Notes under the pieces: generated by a model
Databases searched by the model: none
Told to the model about the DNA's origin: nothing
What the model saw: only the letters and a program-made list of their open reading frames with translations
Translations under genes and position numbers: made by a program
NCBI GenBank assembly: GCA_035506575.1
Contig: DATJPD010000174.1
Span: 1-64,000 of the forward strand
Length of the DNA stretch: 64,000 bases
Direction: 5' to 3'
DNA from: DATJPD01 sp035506575
GTDB lineage: Bacteria > Pseudomonadota > Alphaproteobacteria > CACIAM-22H2
Part shown: piece after piece, positions 42,896-51,495 of the stretch
Position numbering within the stretch: the first letter of the stretch is position 1
How the letters are laid out: every line of letters begins with the position of its first letter

Positions 42896-42971
42896 GGTTG
42901 CCCTCCATGAGCGCGCCCAGGCGCCTTGAATTTGCACGCTCGACTTTGACCGCGATGCGCCGCTGCGACGA

Positions 42972-42988
42972 TCACCTGAAGGTATGAG
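42972..42988 (-). promoter_or_regulatory. Shared inverted-repeat element, site 2 (diverged)
   Basis: TCACCTGAAGGTATGAG on the plus strand, reading TCATACCTTCAGGTGA toward the MCP gene. It matches the site 1 sequence at 12 of 17 positions and keeps the TCATAC arm. It lies 77 bases upstream of the MCP start. Confidence 0.45.
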
Positions 42989-43018
42989 GCCGTTCATCCG
43001 CGGCCGGTCCATGCCAAT

Positions 43019-43052
43019 AAAAAAGCGCCGGTCCCAGTTCAGGGACCGGCGC
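43019..43052 (-). terminator. Rho-independent terminator after the CheY-like gene
   Basis: In the minus direction GCGCCGGTCCC/GGGACCGGCGC (43025-43035 with 43042-43052, loop of 6) is followed by six T. It is nearly the same sequence as the terminator at 41119, and the flanking bases also match (CGCGCGGC-rich). Confidence 0.9.
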
Positions 43053-43099
43053 CAGTCCTCGCGCGGCCGCAGGGAGGGTAGGAGCGGCGCGAGTAAAGC

Positions 43100-43489
43100 T
43101 CAGGCCTCGCTAATTTTGGCGGCGAATTGGTCGGCAAGCACGCACGCGACCGCCACCGCGATTTCGCTCGGCAGGCTGGCCTTGTCCAAGGTCGCATCGG
43201 CCCCAAACTGCCTGGCGACGCGCAAAAAGAGCGGTCCCTGCGCGCCGGCGCTCATGGCGATGATCGGCAAGCTGCTGTCGCTCGCGCGAATGCGTCGAAT
43301 GAGCTCCAAGCCGTCGCAGTCCGGCATGAAGATGTCGGTCAGGATGAGATCGAAGCGTTCGGCCTCGAGGCGGCGGATTGCGTCGCCGCCGTCGCTCGCG
43401 GCGACGATGTCGTGTCCGTCCGCCCGCAGCGCCGCACGGAGGAATTCCTGCTGATGCGGCGAATCCTCGACGATCATGATCTTGGCCAT
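43100..43489 (-). CDS. CheY-like single-domain response regulator
   Basis: This 129-residue receiver has E8/D9, phosphoacceptor D52 in LILTDIFMPDCDG, S80 in AMSAG and K103 in LDKASLP. All active-site residues are in place. No output domain. It lies between the MCP gene and a divergent receiver gene and ends at its own terminator, so it is a monocistronic unit. It may be the MCP pathway's receiver or part of the hybrid-kinase relay. Confidence 0.9.
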   Translation of the reverse strand: MAKIMIVEDSPHQQEFLRAALRADGHDIVAASDGGDAIRRLEAERFDLILTDIFMPDCDGLELIRRIRASDSSLPIIAMSAGAQGPLFLRVARQFGADATLDKASLPSEIAVAVACVLADQFAAKISEA

Positions 43490-43618
43490 CGGTGTGCTCT
43501 CTTAAATGCCCCACGCCGCGGTCACGGGACGATGCCGTCCGTGGCCTCGACTTTGATGACGAGAAGATGACGCGGCGTTGGGACGAACCCCATCAGACGG
43601 ACGTATGAGCCGCCCGCC

Positions 43619-43635
43619 TCATACTTCCGGATGAC
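43619..43635 (+). promoter_or_regulatory. Shared inverted-repeat element, site 3
   Basis: TCATACTTCCGGATGAC, identical in its 16-base core to site 1 and in the same orientation to the downstream gene. Immediately before it there is GTATGAG-N8-CTCATAC (43603-43624), so three half-sites are clustered. It lies 82 bases upstream of the ATG at 43701. Confidence 0.6.
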
Positions 43636-43700
43636 GTTGGCGCTGTCCGAGCCACGTCATGATGGACCCGACCCTGTCCGCATGGAGCCTCGCCCGTTTT

Positions 43701-44069
43701 ATGAAGACCTGCCTCGTCGTCGATGACTCGCAACCGCTGCGCAGCATTGCCGTGAAGATCGTCGAGACCCTCGGACTTCACGTGAGCGAGGCGGGCGATG
43801 GCGCCGAAGCGCTGGCTTCGTGCCGCGGCCGTATGCCCGATGCGATCCTCCTGGACTGGAACATGCCGGTAATGAACGGCATCGAATTCCTGAAGGCGCT
43901 GGCCGAAGAGACAGCCGGGCAGCTGCCGCTCGTCATCTTCTGCTCGGGCGAGTCGAGCGTCCGGAACATCCAGGAGGCGATCGCGGCGGGTGCGGACGAC
44001 TACGTCATCAAGCCGTTCGACCGTGACGTCCTGGCGCTGAAGTTCCGCGACAGCGGCCTGATCGCATAG
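43701..44069 (+). CDS. CheY-like single-domain response regulator
   Basis: This 122-residue receiver has D8/D9, phosphoacceptor D52 in ILLDWNMPVMNG, S82 and K104 in VIKPF. The domain is complete and there is no output domain. ATG 43701 starts the first beta strand; an in-frame ATG at 43659 would add 14 residues without domain value. It faces the Hpt gene tail to tail, leaving 3 bases between stops. Confidence 0.85.
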   Translation: MKTCLVVDDSQPLRSIAVKIVETLGLHVSEAGDGAEALASCRGRMPDAILLDWNMPVMNGIEFLKALAEETAGQLPLVIFCSGESSVRNIQEAIAAGADDYVIKPFDRDVLALKFRDSGLIA

Positions 44070-44072
44070 CGG

Positions 44073-44411
44073 TCAGGCAGCCGTCAGTCCGCGGGCGAAG
44101 GCGCCAAGCTCGCGCGTTGCCTCGCCCATCGACCGATCCAGGGCTGCCACGAGATCCGTCAGGCTTGTCTCGGCGACGCCTCGCTCGATCGCCTGGGCCG
44201 CCTCGGCGACGGTATCGAGCCCGTACATGCTCGCGACTCCCTTGATTTCGTGCGCGAGCCGGCGCGCGGCGGGCACGTCGGCGGCAACCCGCAAATCTGC
44301 GGTCCGCGCGCCCAAGCCGTCGATCACCCGCATGATCATCCCAGCGGTCTCGGCGGCGCCGAAGTACACCACGAGCGCTTCGAGCCGCATTCGATTGAGA
44401 GCCACCGTCAA
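44073..44411 (-). CDS. Hpt-domain phosphotransfer protein
   Basis: This 112-residue all-helical protein has the Hpt signature RRLAHEIKGVASMYG with phosphorylatable His54. It is a free-standing histidine phosphotransferase that can carry phosphate between the hybrid kinase receiver (49402 gene) and the single-domain or NarL-type regulators nearby. No other domain. It is convergent with a receiver gene and divergent from the NarL-type regulator. Confidence 0.85.
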   Translation of the reverse strand: MTVALNRMRLEALVVYFGAAETAGMIMRVIDGLGARTADLRVAADVPAARRLAHEIKGVASMYGLDTVAEAAQAIERGVAETSLTDLVAALDRSMGEATRELGAFARGLTAA

Positions 44412-44537
44412 ATCTCCTTCGCCGAGATCACAACAAATTGCGTCGTTTTGGATGGATGCGTTCTAAATCAACCGGTTATTTCAAGCGCAGTCTGCGCTGA
44501 CGCCTTCGTTGTTAAGCTATTGTTCAAGCTTCGTTAA

Positions 44538-44554
44538 TCATCCCAAAGTATGAC
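44538..44554. promoter_or_regulatory. Shared inverted-repeat element, site 4
   Basis: TCATCCCAAAGTATGAC matches site 1 at 14 of 17 positions with both TCATCC and GTATGA arms. It lies in the 191-base divergent region between the Hpt gene (44411) and the NarL-type regulator (44603), where a local AT-rich tract (44440-44540) probably holds promoters. Confidence 0.55.
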
Positions 44555-44602
44555 TGCCGCTGAGGTGCAGCGGAGTGCCAGATGCGCTCCGGGGGGAAGT
44601 GG

Positions 44603-45295
44603 ATGAACATCCTCATCGCCGACGACCACGAGCTCTTCGCCGATCTCGTGAAAACGGTCATCGAGACTCAAGGTCTCGCGGCCGCCGTGCGCACGTTCAA
44701 GAATTTCGACAGCGCCTACGCGGCGGCTGGCACCCGCAAGTCGGGAAGCGCACGCAACTTCGATCTCATCCTGTTGGATATGCGCATGCCCGGGATGAAC
44801 GGCCTGAGCGGATTGCGCCGCATGATCGAGGTGGCAGATGGCGCTCCGGTCGCCATCATCTCCGGCACCCTGACGCCCGCCGAGGCGCGCGAAGTGATGC
44901 GGGACGGAGCTGCGGGCTTTCTCCCCAAGACGATGCCGCTTGCCGAGCTCGCCGATGCGATCAAGAAAATCGCCGGCGGTGAGCGTTATCTCCCGAAATT
45001 CCTCATGGCTTCCGCGGGCGCGGAGGCGGTGGCGCCCCGAAAAGAGGCGAAGCTGGGCGACCTGACCGACCGCGAGCGGCAGGTGCTGGACGAGCTGATG
45101 CAGGGCTGGTCCAACAAGCAGATCGGGGACAATCTCGGGATCAGCGAGATCACCGTGAAAAGCCATCTCATGCACCTCTTCCGCAAAATCGGCGCGCGCA
45201 ACCGCACCGACGCCATGCGCATCGGATTGCAGCTCAAGGCCAAGGTCGCCGGTGCAACAAATGCGGGCGGGACAGGCGCCAGCGCGACGCCCTAA
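44603..45295 (+). CDS. NarL/FixJ-type response regulator
   Basis: This 230-residue regulator has a receiver domain with D7/D8, phosphoacceptor D59 in LILLDMRMPGMNG, S87 and K109. A LuxR-type helix-turn-helix follows: LTDRERQVLDELMQGWSNKQIGDNLGISEITVKSHLMHLFRKI at about residues 154-196. ATG 44603 has GGGGGGAAG upstream. Start codons further 5' only add a Gly/Trp-containing tail. It lies 3 bases from the hybrid-kinase start, so the two form a kinase/regulator pair. It is the best candidate to bind the shared repeat. Confidence 0.9.
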   Translation: MNILIADDHELFADLVKTVIETQGLAAAVRTFKNFDSAYAAAGTRKSGSARNFDLILLDMRMPGMNGLSGLRRMIEVADGAPVAIISGTLTPAEAREVMRDGAAGFLPKTMPLAELADAIKKIAGGERYLPKFLMASAGAEAVAPRKEAKLGDLTDRERQVLDELMQGWSNKQIGDNLGISEITVKSHLMHLFRKIGARNRTDAMRIGLQLKAKVAGATNAGGTGASATP

Positions 45296-45298
45296 AGC

Positions 45299-48200
45299 GT
45301 GCGCCGGTCAGCGGTCAGCGCACCGGCGGCCGACCGCATAGGGGGAGGCTTGCAGCTGACCATCAAGACGAAGTTGCTGCTGGTCCTCGCGAGCTTGACG
45401 CTCATGCTGGCGGCGACGGCCACGGCCGGTTGGATCGGCCTTGCACTTACCCACGAAGCCTTCCGCACCGTCTACGCAGATCGCGTGCTGCCGCTGCAGC
45501 AGCTGAAATCCGTGTCCGACATGTATGCCGTGAACCTTCCCACCACGGCGCAGAAGGTGCGCGACGGAGTTCTTTCCTGGGGTGAAGGAATCAAGTCGAT
45601 CGATGCCGCAAACGACGAAATCTCGCAACGCTGGACGGCCTATCTCGGAACGTATCTGACACCGGAGGAGGAACGCCTGAGCGGGGAGGCGCGCGCGTTG
45701 ATGGCGACGGCCGATAGGTCTATCGCCCGGCTGCGCATGGTCATGGTGTCGCAGGATCGCGCCGGACTTGCAGCCTACGTGGCGGGAGAGCTCTACCCAT
45801 CCATCGATCCGCTGACGGGAAAAATTGAGCAGTTGGTGGACCTTCAGCGGCGCGTCGCAGCAGCCGAGCTGGGACGCGCCGACCGGATCTTCGCGGTAAG
45901 CAAGTGGTCCGAGGTTCTGCTCCTGGCTTTGGCCCTGGTTGCCGTCGCCGCCGGCGCATGGATCACGGTCGGCGGGGTGATGCGGCCATTGTCCGCGATG
46001 ACCGAGGCGATGCGGCGGATCGCCGCGCGGGACTTTGCCACTCAGGTGCCATCGGTCGGCAGGCCGGACGAAATCGGCGCGATGGCGGCCGCACTCGAAA
46101 TCTTCCGCCAGGCAGAGCTGATGGCGGAGCATCTGCAGGACGAAAACAAGGAGCAGCGGGCGTGGCTGGAACGGCTGCTCGACGAGCTTCCGGTCGGCGT
46201 CACCATCTTCGACAGGCAGCAGCGCTTGGTCCTGCGCAACAGCACCATGAACCGCCTGCACCCGCATCCCGATCCGAAGCGACTCATCGGCACAAGCCTC
46301 GACCAGCTGATCCGGGCGGTCCTCGCGTCCAGTGTCGCGCCGTCTGCAAACGAGGAGAGCTTCGTGCGCGATCTCATCGCGCGCTACCAAAATACTCGCG
46401 AGGGTCGCTTCGAGACGCGGTTTCCCGGTGGCGCCGAGGTCAGCGTCTATTTCCGGTGGATCGACGACAAGTATCTCGTCCTGGTGCACACCGACATTTC
46501 GGCCCTGCGCGAAGCCGAGCGGCGTGCAACACAGGCCGAACAGCGGATGCGCAGCATCGTAGAGAGCCTCCCGCTCGGCCTCGTCCTGTATGACGAATCG
46601 GAGCGGCGGGTCCTCGTCAACCAATGGTTCGAGACGGAGTTGCCGCGCGCGAAGCACGAGGCCGACCAACTCCGACGGCACGAGGACATCATGCGCCTCG
46701 TGCCACCCGATGAGATCACGACACCCGACGGCCGGACGGCGCAGGGCCAAGCCGCGGTTGATCTCATGATGAGCACGTATCGCAGTCAACCGCGTGGGGT
46801 GATGGCGATGCGACGCGGCGATCGAAACTTTTCCGTCCATTTCGCCAATCTGTCCGGAATCGGCCGTGTCGTCATGGCCACCAACGTGACCGATCTCGTA
46901 CGGGCCCAGCGGGCAACAGAAGCCGCCGAACGACGGATGCGCAGCGTCGTCGAAAACCTCCCGCTTGGGGTCATTCTGTACGGGGAGGATGAGCGCCTCT
47001 CGCTCGTCAACCAGTGGGTCCAGGGCGAGCTGCCGCGGCCCAAAGTCGACGGCGCGTTGTCGCAAGAGGCGGTCGTCCGCGCGGTACCGCCCGACGAGGT
47101 CATCGCCGCCGACGGGACCAGGGCGCAGGGCCAGGCCGCCGCCGATCTGATGATGAGTCTCTATCGCCGCGAAGCGCGCGGCGTCATGACGGTGCGGCAC
47201 GGCGATCGTCACTTCGTCGTGAATTTCGCGAATCTTCCCGGAATCGGCCGGCTTCTCGCGCTGACCAACATCACGGACCTGGTCCAGGCGCAGCGGACCG
47301 CCGAGGAATCCGAGCGGCGGCTCAGGACCGCGATCGCCGAGATTCCGCTCAGCTTTTCCCTATTCGCACCCGATCACACGCTGCGTCTCTTCAACGAGGG
47401 ATTCCGGCGTGAGTTTCGCACGATCGCCGAAATCATCCGACCCGGCGTATCGGTCCGCGAGATCGTGGCCGCTTATCTGGACGCATCGGACCGGCCGACG
47501 CCCAGCTTCACCTATGAGGAGTGGCAGCGCGCCAAGGCCGACCCGCCAAACCATCAAGGCTTCATCGACGAGCTGGCACGGCGCTTCCTCCACCGGCTGT
47601 CGGAGCCCGTCGATGTCGAGCGCGACTACGGGACCTATCGGTTGCGGCAGGTCAAGCTGCCGAACGGCGAAATCGTGCGCGTGTCCGCCGACATCACCGA
47701 TCTGCGCCAGAAGGAGGCCGAAATCCGCCGGCTTGGAGAATCCGCCCTGGCGCAGCGGACCGCGACTCTCCAGGAGATCATCGACACGATCCCGCAGGCG
47801 GTCGCCGTCCTTGACAGAGCCCAGGAGGTCCGATTCGTCAACCGCTCGCTGTCCGAGTTGATCGGCGGAGGCGGAGGGTCGGACCGGCCCGTGCAAATGG
47901 CCGCGATCCTTGCAGCTCTGGGCGTACCGCAACCGTCGATCGACGAGCTGTTCGCGGGCGGCCCACGCGAGATCGAGGTGACGTCGCGCGCACAAAGGCC
48001 GTTGCGCATCCGTGTAGCCTCCATCCCGGCCGGGGATACGTTGCTGACGATTTCAGACCTGTCGGAGCAGCGGCGGGCGGAGGCCGAGCGCTTGGAGCAG
48101 CAGCAGCGTGTCCTCGAGGCTGAAAAGAGCCAGGCCGTGCTGACGCTCGCCGGAACGATCGCCCACGATTTCAACAACCTGCTGGCCGTCATCCTCGGAT

Positions 48201-49402
48201 TCTCCTCGATCGCCTCCGCGGCATCCAAGAAGGTCTTGGATGCGTCCGCGTTGCCACCCGCGGATGCCCGCGAGCTTGCCGATGTGGTGGCGTCGATCGA
48301 CAAAGTCGTCATCAGCGCGGAGCGCGGCCGCAACGTCGTGGCGTCGCTGAACGCGCTGTCCCAGGAGCGTCGCGCGCGCGTCGAACGGCTCGATCTGCGG
48401 ATGGTCGTCAAGGATGTCGAGCAGCTGCTCCGAGTCCTTGTTCCGTCATCGATCCGTCTCGACCTCGATCTGCTGGGCTCGCCATGCGTCGTGGCCGCCA
48501 ATGCGACACAGATCGAACAGATCGTCACCAATCTCTGCGTCAACGCCGTCCATGCGCTCGAGGGCAAGGCGGGGGAAGTCGGAATCGGGGTCGACACGAT
48601 CGACGTCGACGGCGGCCGCGCCGAGGGGTTGCGGACCACGGAAGCCGCCGTGCATCGCGGCGCCTCTCATGTGGAAGTCGCCGACGACGGCACGGTATCG
48701 GTGCTGGTGGGCGTCCTGACGAAAGGCCGGTACGCCCGTTTGCGGGTCGTCGACAACGGTCACGGCATGACGGAGGAGGTCGCACGCAAGGTTCTCACCC
48801 CGTTTTTCACCACCAAAGCTCCCGGGGTGGGCACCGGCCTGGGGCTCAGCTCGGTGATTGAAATCGTCGCTTCGCATCAAGGTGCCATTCACATCCGCAC
48901 CAAGGCGGGGGCCGGGACGACGTTCATGATCCTCCTTCCGGTTGCAGGGGACGTTGCAGCCAGGGTCGAGACGGACGCTCCGGCGCCCTCCGCGCTGCCG
49001 CCGGACGCCGACATCCGCACGGAGACCCGCGTGCTGGTGGTCGATGACGAGGCATTGCTGGCGGAACTGGCGGCGAACGTGCTGCGCCGAGCCGGCTACG
49101 AGGTCGAGGCTTTTACCGATCCGGCGGCGGCCCTCGGTCGCCTCCGCAGCGATCCGCTCGCGTTCGATATCGTCGTTACCGACCAGACGATGCCCGGGAT
49201 GACCGGCCTCGAGCTCGTGGAGCAGCTCCGGCCCCTTCGCCCCGACCTCCCGATCATCATCTGCACGGGCCATGTGCCGGAGATCGAGAAAAACGGCGGA
49301 CTGCCGGCCGGCATCCGGCACGTCCTGCGCAAGCCCTATTCGCCGGTCGACCTGGCGACGATGGTTCGCGACGCACTCGCCGAGCCGTTGCCCGCCTCGT
49401 AG
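45299..49402 (+). CDS. Multi-PAS hybrid sensor histidine kinase
   Basis: This 1367-residue membrane kinase has TM1 at about residues 25-50, a helical periplasmic sensor (about 55-200), TM2 (about 204-226) and HAMP (about 227-280). Five PAS-like modules follow (about 288-405, 416-540, 546-669, 675-805 and 820-922). The HisKA His is H956 in GTIAHDFNNLLAVILGFS. HATPase motifs are TNLCVNAVHAL, VVDNGHGM and GTGLGLSSV. The C-terminal receiver has phosphoacceptor D1295 in VVTDQTMPG and K1345. PAS2 and PAS3 are clear internal duplicates. The start is GTG at 45299; a TTG at 45350 is close behind GGGGGAGG and may be the true start. It is paired with the NarL-type regulator and a nearby Hpt. Confidence 0.9.
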   Translation: MRRSAVSAPAADRIGGGLQLTIKTKLLLVLASLTLMLAATATAGWIGLALTHEAFRTVYADRVLPLQQLKSVSDMYAVNLPTTAQKVRDGVLSWGEGIKSIDAANDEISQRWTAYLGTYLTPEEERLSGEARALMATADRSIARLRMVMVSQDRAGLAAYVAGELYPSIDPLTGKIEQLVDLQRRVAAAELGRADRIFAVSKWSEVLLLALALVAVAAGAWITVGGVMRPLSAMTEAMRRIAARDFATQVPSVGRPDEIGAMAAALEIFRQAELMAEHLQDENKEQRAWLERLLDELPVGVTIFDRQQRLVLRNSTMNRLHPHPDPKRLIGTSLDQLIRAVLASSVAPSANEESFVRDLIARYQNTREGRFETRFPGGAEVSVYFRWIDDKYLVLVHTDISALREAERRATQAEQRMRSIVESLPLGLVLYDESERRVLVNQWFETELPRAKHEADQLRRHEDIMRLVPPDEITTPDGRTAQGQAAVDLMMSTYRSQPRGVMAMRRGDRNFSVHFANLSGIGRVVMATNVTDLVRAQRATEAAERRMRSVVENLPLGVILYGEDERLSLVNQWVQGELPRPKVDGALSQEAVVRAVPPDEVIAADGTRAQGQAAADLMMSLYRREARGVMTVRHGDRHFVVNFANLPGIGRLLALTNITDLVQAQRTAEESERRLRTAIAEIPLSFSLFAPDHTLRLFNEGFRREFRTIAEIIRPGVSVREIVAAYLDASDRPTPSFTYEEWQRAKADPPNHQGFIDELARRFLHRLSEPVDVERDYGTYRLRQVKLPNGEIVRVSADITDLRQKEAEIRRLGESALAQRTATLQEIIDTIPQAVAVLDRAQEVRFVNRSLSELIGGGGGSDRPVQMAAILAALGVPQPSIDELFAGGPREIEVTSRAQRPLRIRVASIPAGDTLLTISDLSEQRRAEAERLEQQQRVLEAEKSQAVLTLAGTIAHDFNNLLAVILGFSSIASAASKKVLDASALPPADARELADVVASIDKVVISAERGRNVVASLNALSQERRARVERLDLRMVVKDVEQLLRVLVPSSIRLDLDLLGSPCVVAANATQIEQIVTNLCVNAVHALEGKAGEVGIGVDTIDVDGGRAEGLRTTEAAVHRGASHVEVADDGTVSVLVGVLTKGRYARLRVVDNGHGMTEEVARKVLTPFFTTKAPGVGTGLGLSSVIEIVASHQGAIHIRTKAGAGTTFMILLPVAGDVAARVETDAPAPSALPPDADIRTETRVLVVDDEALLAELAANVLRRAGYEVEAFTDPAAALGRLRSDPLAFDIVVTDQTMPGMTGLELVEQLRPLRPDLPIIICTGHVPEIEKNGGLPAGIRHVLRKPYSPVDLATMVRDALAEPLPAS

Positions 49403-49411
49403 CGGGGCGGG
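49391..49411. other. Hairpin between convergent genes
   Basis: CCCGCC/GGCGGG around a 9-base loop spans the stop codon of the hybrid kinase and faces the convergent unknown gene. There is no T run, so it is only a possible weak bidirectional terminator. Confidence 0.35.
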
Positions 49412-49419
49412 ACCGCCTC

Positions 49420-51150
49420 TTACTTGAACCCGGCGCGCCTCATCAGGTCGAAGAGCTCGCGCAGCGCCTTTTCCTTCTCCACCGGATCGGTGAGGTCTTC
49501 GACCACCTTGGCCGTGAAGTCCGGCTGGCGCAGATACTCGACGACGCGCGACCGCGCCGCCTCGACCGCCTTGCCCGGCGGCAGCATGTCGGGCAGGCAC
49601 ATGCTCATCAACAGGCGCGCGCGGGCGCGCAGCGGCCGGTTCGGATCGTCGACCATCTTGATGATCTGGGCCTTGTCGACGTACTCGAACAGCAGGTTCT
49701 CGAGATGTCCGGTGAGCGGCTGCTTGAGCTCGTCCGCCTGGGCATTGTCCCGCACGTGGTAGAACAGGTTGGTGACCGCGCGCATGACCAGCGCCGGGTT
49801 CTTGGACTGCGGGTTGAAGTCGGTGGCGGCGCGCGTGTCCGCGATCCAGCCTTTCGTCAGCTCCGCGATGTGCGCTTTGAGCCCGGGATACGGGCTTGCG
49901 TCATGCGCCGCGAGCAGGAAGCGCACCTTGCGTGCCGGCTCGAGCAGCTTGCCGGTGACGTAGGCGACCGCCTCGTTGCGGCCGCTGTCGCCGCCCTTGT
50001 TGATCATGCGGGCTGCGCGCTCGATCACGGCCATCAGGATCTCCGGGCTCGCCCGGACCGGCGCATCGACAGGGACGAGGCGCTCGACCAGGCTGCGGAA
50101 TGCCGCTTCCTCGTCCTTCGGGTCGCCCTCGCGGAGCAGCGCATTCCGGCTCGCGATCATCGATTGGGCGCGATCGGCGATGACCGCGACGGAGCCGGGC
50201 AGGCGCGAGGCACTGATGAGCTTGTTCAGCCGCTCGCCGGTGGCGGTGGCTTCGCTCGCAGCAGCCTGAGCAGCCTTGGCGAGCGTCATCTGGCCGTCGA
50301 GCAGGTCGAGCATGGCCAGGATCGCGGCCAGCAGGCTGTCACGCCGGCCGAGCACGTCCTGGATCACGGACGCATCGGTCAGCGTGTCGGCGATGAACTC
50401 GTCGAGCGCATCGACCGCCGTGCCGGGGTCGACCCCCTCGGCCCATTTGACGGCATTTTCCAGCTTGCCGAGGAAGCTGCGTTCGCCCATCAACTCGCGG
50501 CTGATGGCGACGCGCACGAGATAGTCCCGCTCGTTCGCGTCCGCCGCCCGGCCGGCAATCGCCTCGCCGAGCGCCTTGAGACCGACGGTTGAGATCGACG
50601 GCAGCTCCGCTTTTTCGGCGGCGTTGGCGCGCGCCACGACCTCATCGATCATCCCGAACAGCTCATCGCGCCGGCCCTTGGCGCCCGCCTGATCCCCCTG
50701 GGCGGACTGCAGGCTGGCGACTTTGCCGACGGCTGAGCTGAAGATGTTGTCCTTCTCCATCACGCGCTTGAGCTCGCGCGCGTTGTAGAGGACTTCGCTC
50801 ACCGTCAGGTTCATCTTGGCGGAGTAGTTGCGGAACAGCTTGGCCATGGCCAGCCGCGCGTTGCCGCCATAGAGATCGGCGGATTTCTCGCATCGGTTGG
50901 GCGGCGTTTCGAGCGGCGCGATCGTGATGACGCCGCTGTCGCCGGAGCGGCCGGCCTGCTCGAAGATGATCTTGTCGGAGACCTTGCCGATCCGGCTGGT
51001 CACCTCGGTGATCACCTTGACGCCTTCGACACCAGGCATGCCGATCCGGCGCTTGGCGGCCGCGATCGCGTCCTGCTCGTTGCTCTCGGCCGACTCGATC
51101 GACCACCGGCCGCCGCGATTGACGTGGACTTCGAATTCCGCTGCTGCCAT
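49420..51150 (-). CDS. Large conserved-looking protein of unknown function
   Basis: This 576-residue, predominantly helical, soluble protein has no signal peptide or membrane helix. Residues 1-60 look like a small alpha/beta domain (FEVHVNRGGRWSIESAESNEQDAIAAAKRRIG...VKVITEV). The remainder is long amphipathic helices with Ala- and Arg-rich faces, for instance DGQMTLAKAAQAAASEATATGERLNKL. The C-terminus resembles a helical repeat. No catalytic motif was recognised. Codon use is native. It converges with the hybrid kinase and could belong to the same signalling function, but only position suggests this. Confidence 0.75.
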   Translation of the reverse strand: MAAAEFEVHVNRGGRWSIESAESNEQDAIAAAKRRIGMPGVEGVKVITEVTSRIGKVSDKIIFEQAGRSGDSGVITIAPLETPPNRCEKSADLYGGNARLAMAKLFRNYSAKMNLTVSEVLYNARELKRVMEKDNIFSSAVGKVASLQSAQGDQAGAKGRRDELFGMIDEVVARANAAEKAELPSISTVGLKALGEAIAGRAADANERDYLVRVAISRELMGERSFLGKLENAVKWAEGVDPGTAVDALDEFIADTLTDASVIQDVLGRRDSLLAAILAMLDLLDGQMTLAKAAQAAASEATATGERLNKLISASRLPGSVAVIADRAQSMIASRNALLREGDPKDEEAAFRSLVERLVPVDAPVRASPEILMAVIERAARMINKGGDSGRNEAVAYVTGKLLEPARKVRFLLAAHDASPYPGLKAHIAELTKGWIADTRAATDFNPQSKNPALVMRAVTNLFYHVRDNAQADELKQPLTGHLENLLFEYVDKAQIIKMVDDPNRPLRARARLLMSMCLPDMLPPGKAVEAARSRVVEYLRQPDFTAKVVEDLTDPVEKEKALRELFDLMRRAGFK

Positions 51151-51495
51151 TCACCCGCCCCCGCTCGGTGCTCATACTCATTCCGGCGCGCGAACCAAGC
51201 GCACCGCAACCCCCAACCGGCGAATCAGGAAAGATGTTTTTGAGCAGCCGAACGCGGCGCTGTCTCGCCACTGCGGCAGTCTTTCTGACCACACCGAATC
51301 GTAATGTAGCGGGAGCGGGTTAAGAAATTCTAGCGGCCAAGCCGCAGAATTGCGCTTTGGCCAAGCAGTTCAAAGGGCTGGGGATAACTAAAAAATGTTA
51401 ATGTGGACAATAAGTTGAGCGCCGCCGCCGCCGCGTCAAATGTTAACGCGCAACCGTGTACCGGCGGCCCCGCAGTGCGTTTACTCACAGACGGA
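51151..51495. other. 345-base gap without a supported gene
   Basis: The right part is locally AT-rich (51300-51440) and contains AATGTTAA twice (51396 and 51440), which suits a promoter for the unknown gene to the left. An imperfect GGCCAAGC/GCTTTGGCC inverted repeat lies near 51334-51361. A plus-strand open frame starting at 51403 has no binding site and overlaps the RidA-like gene antisense. Confidence 0.4.

Noticed and set aside
45299..45349. GTG 45299 as a certain start of the hybrid kinase
   Set aside because: The first 17 residues are not domain sequence and TTG 45350 follows a purine-rich site closely; the start was left as the longest frame with this doubt stated.
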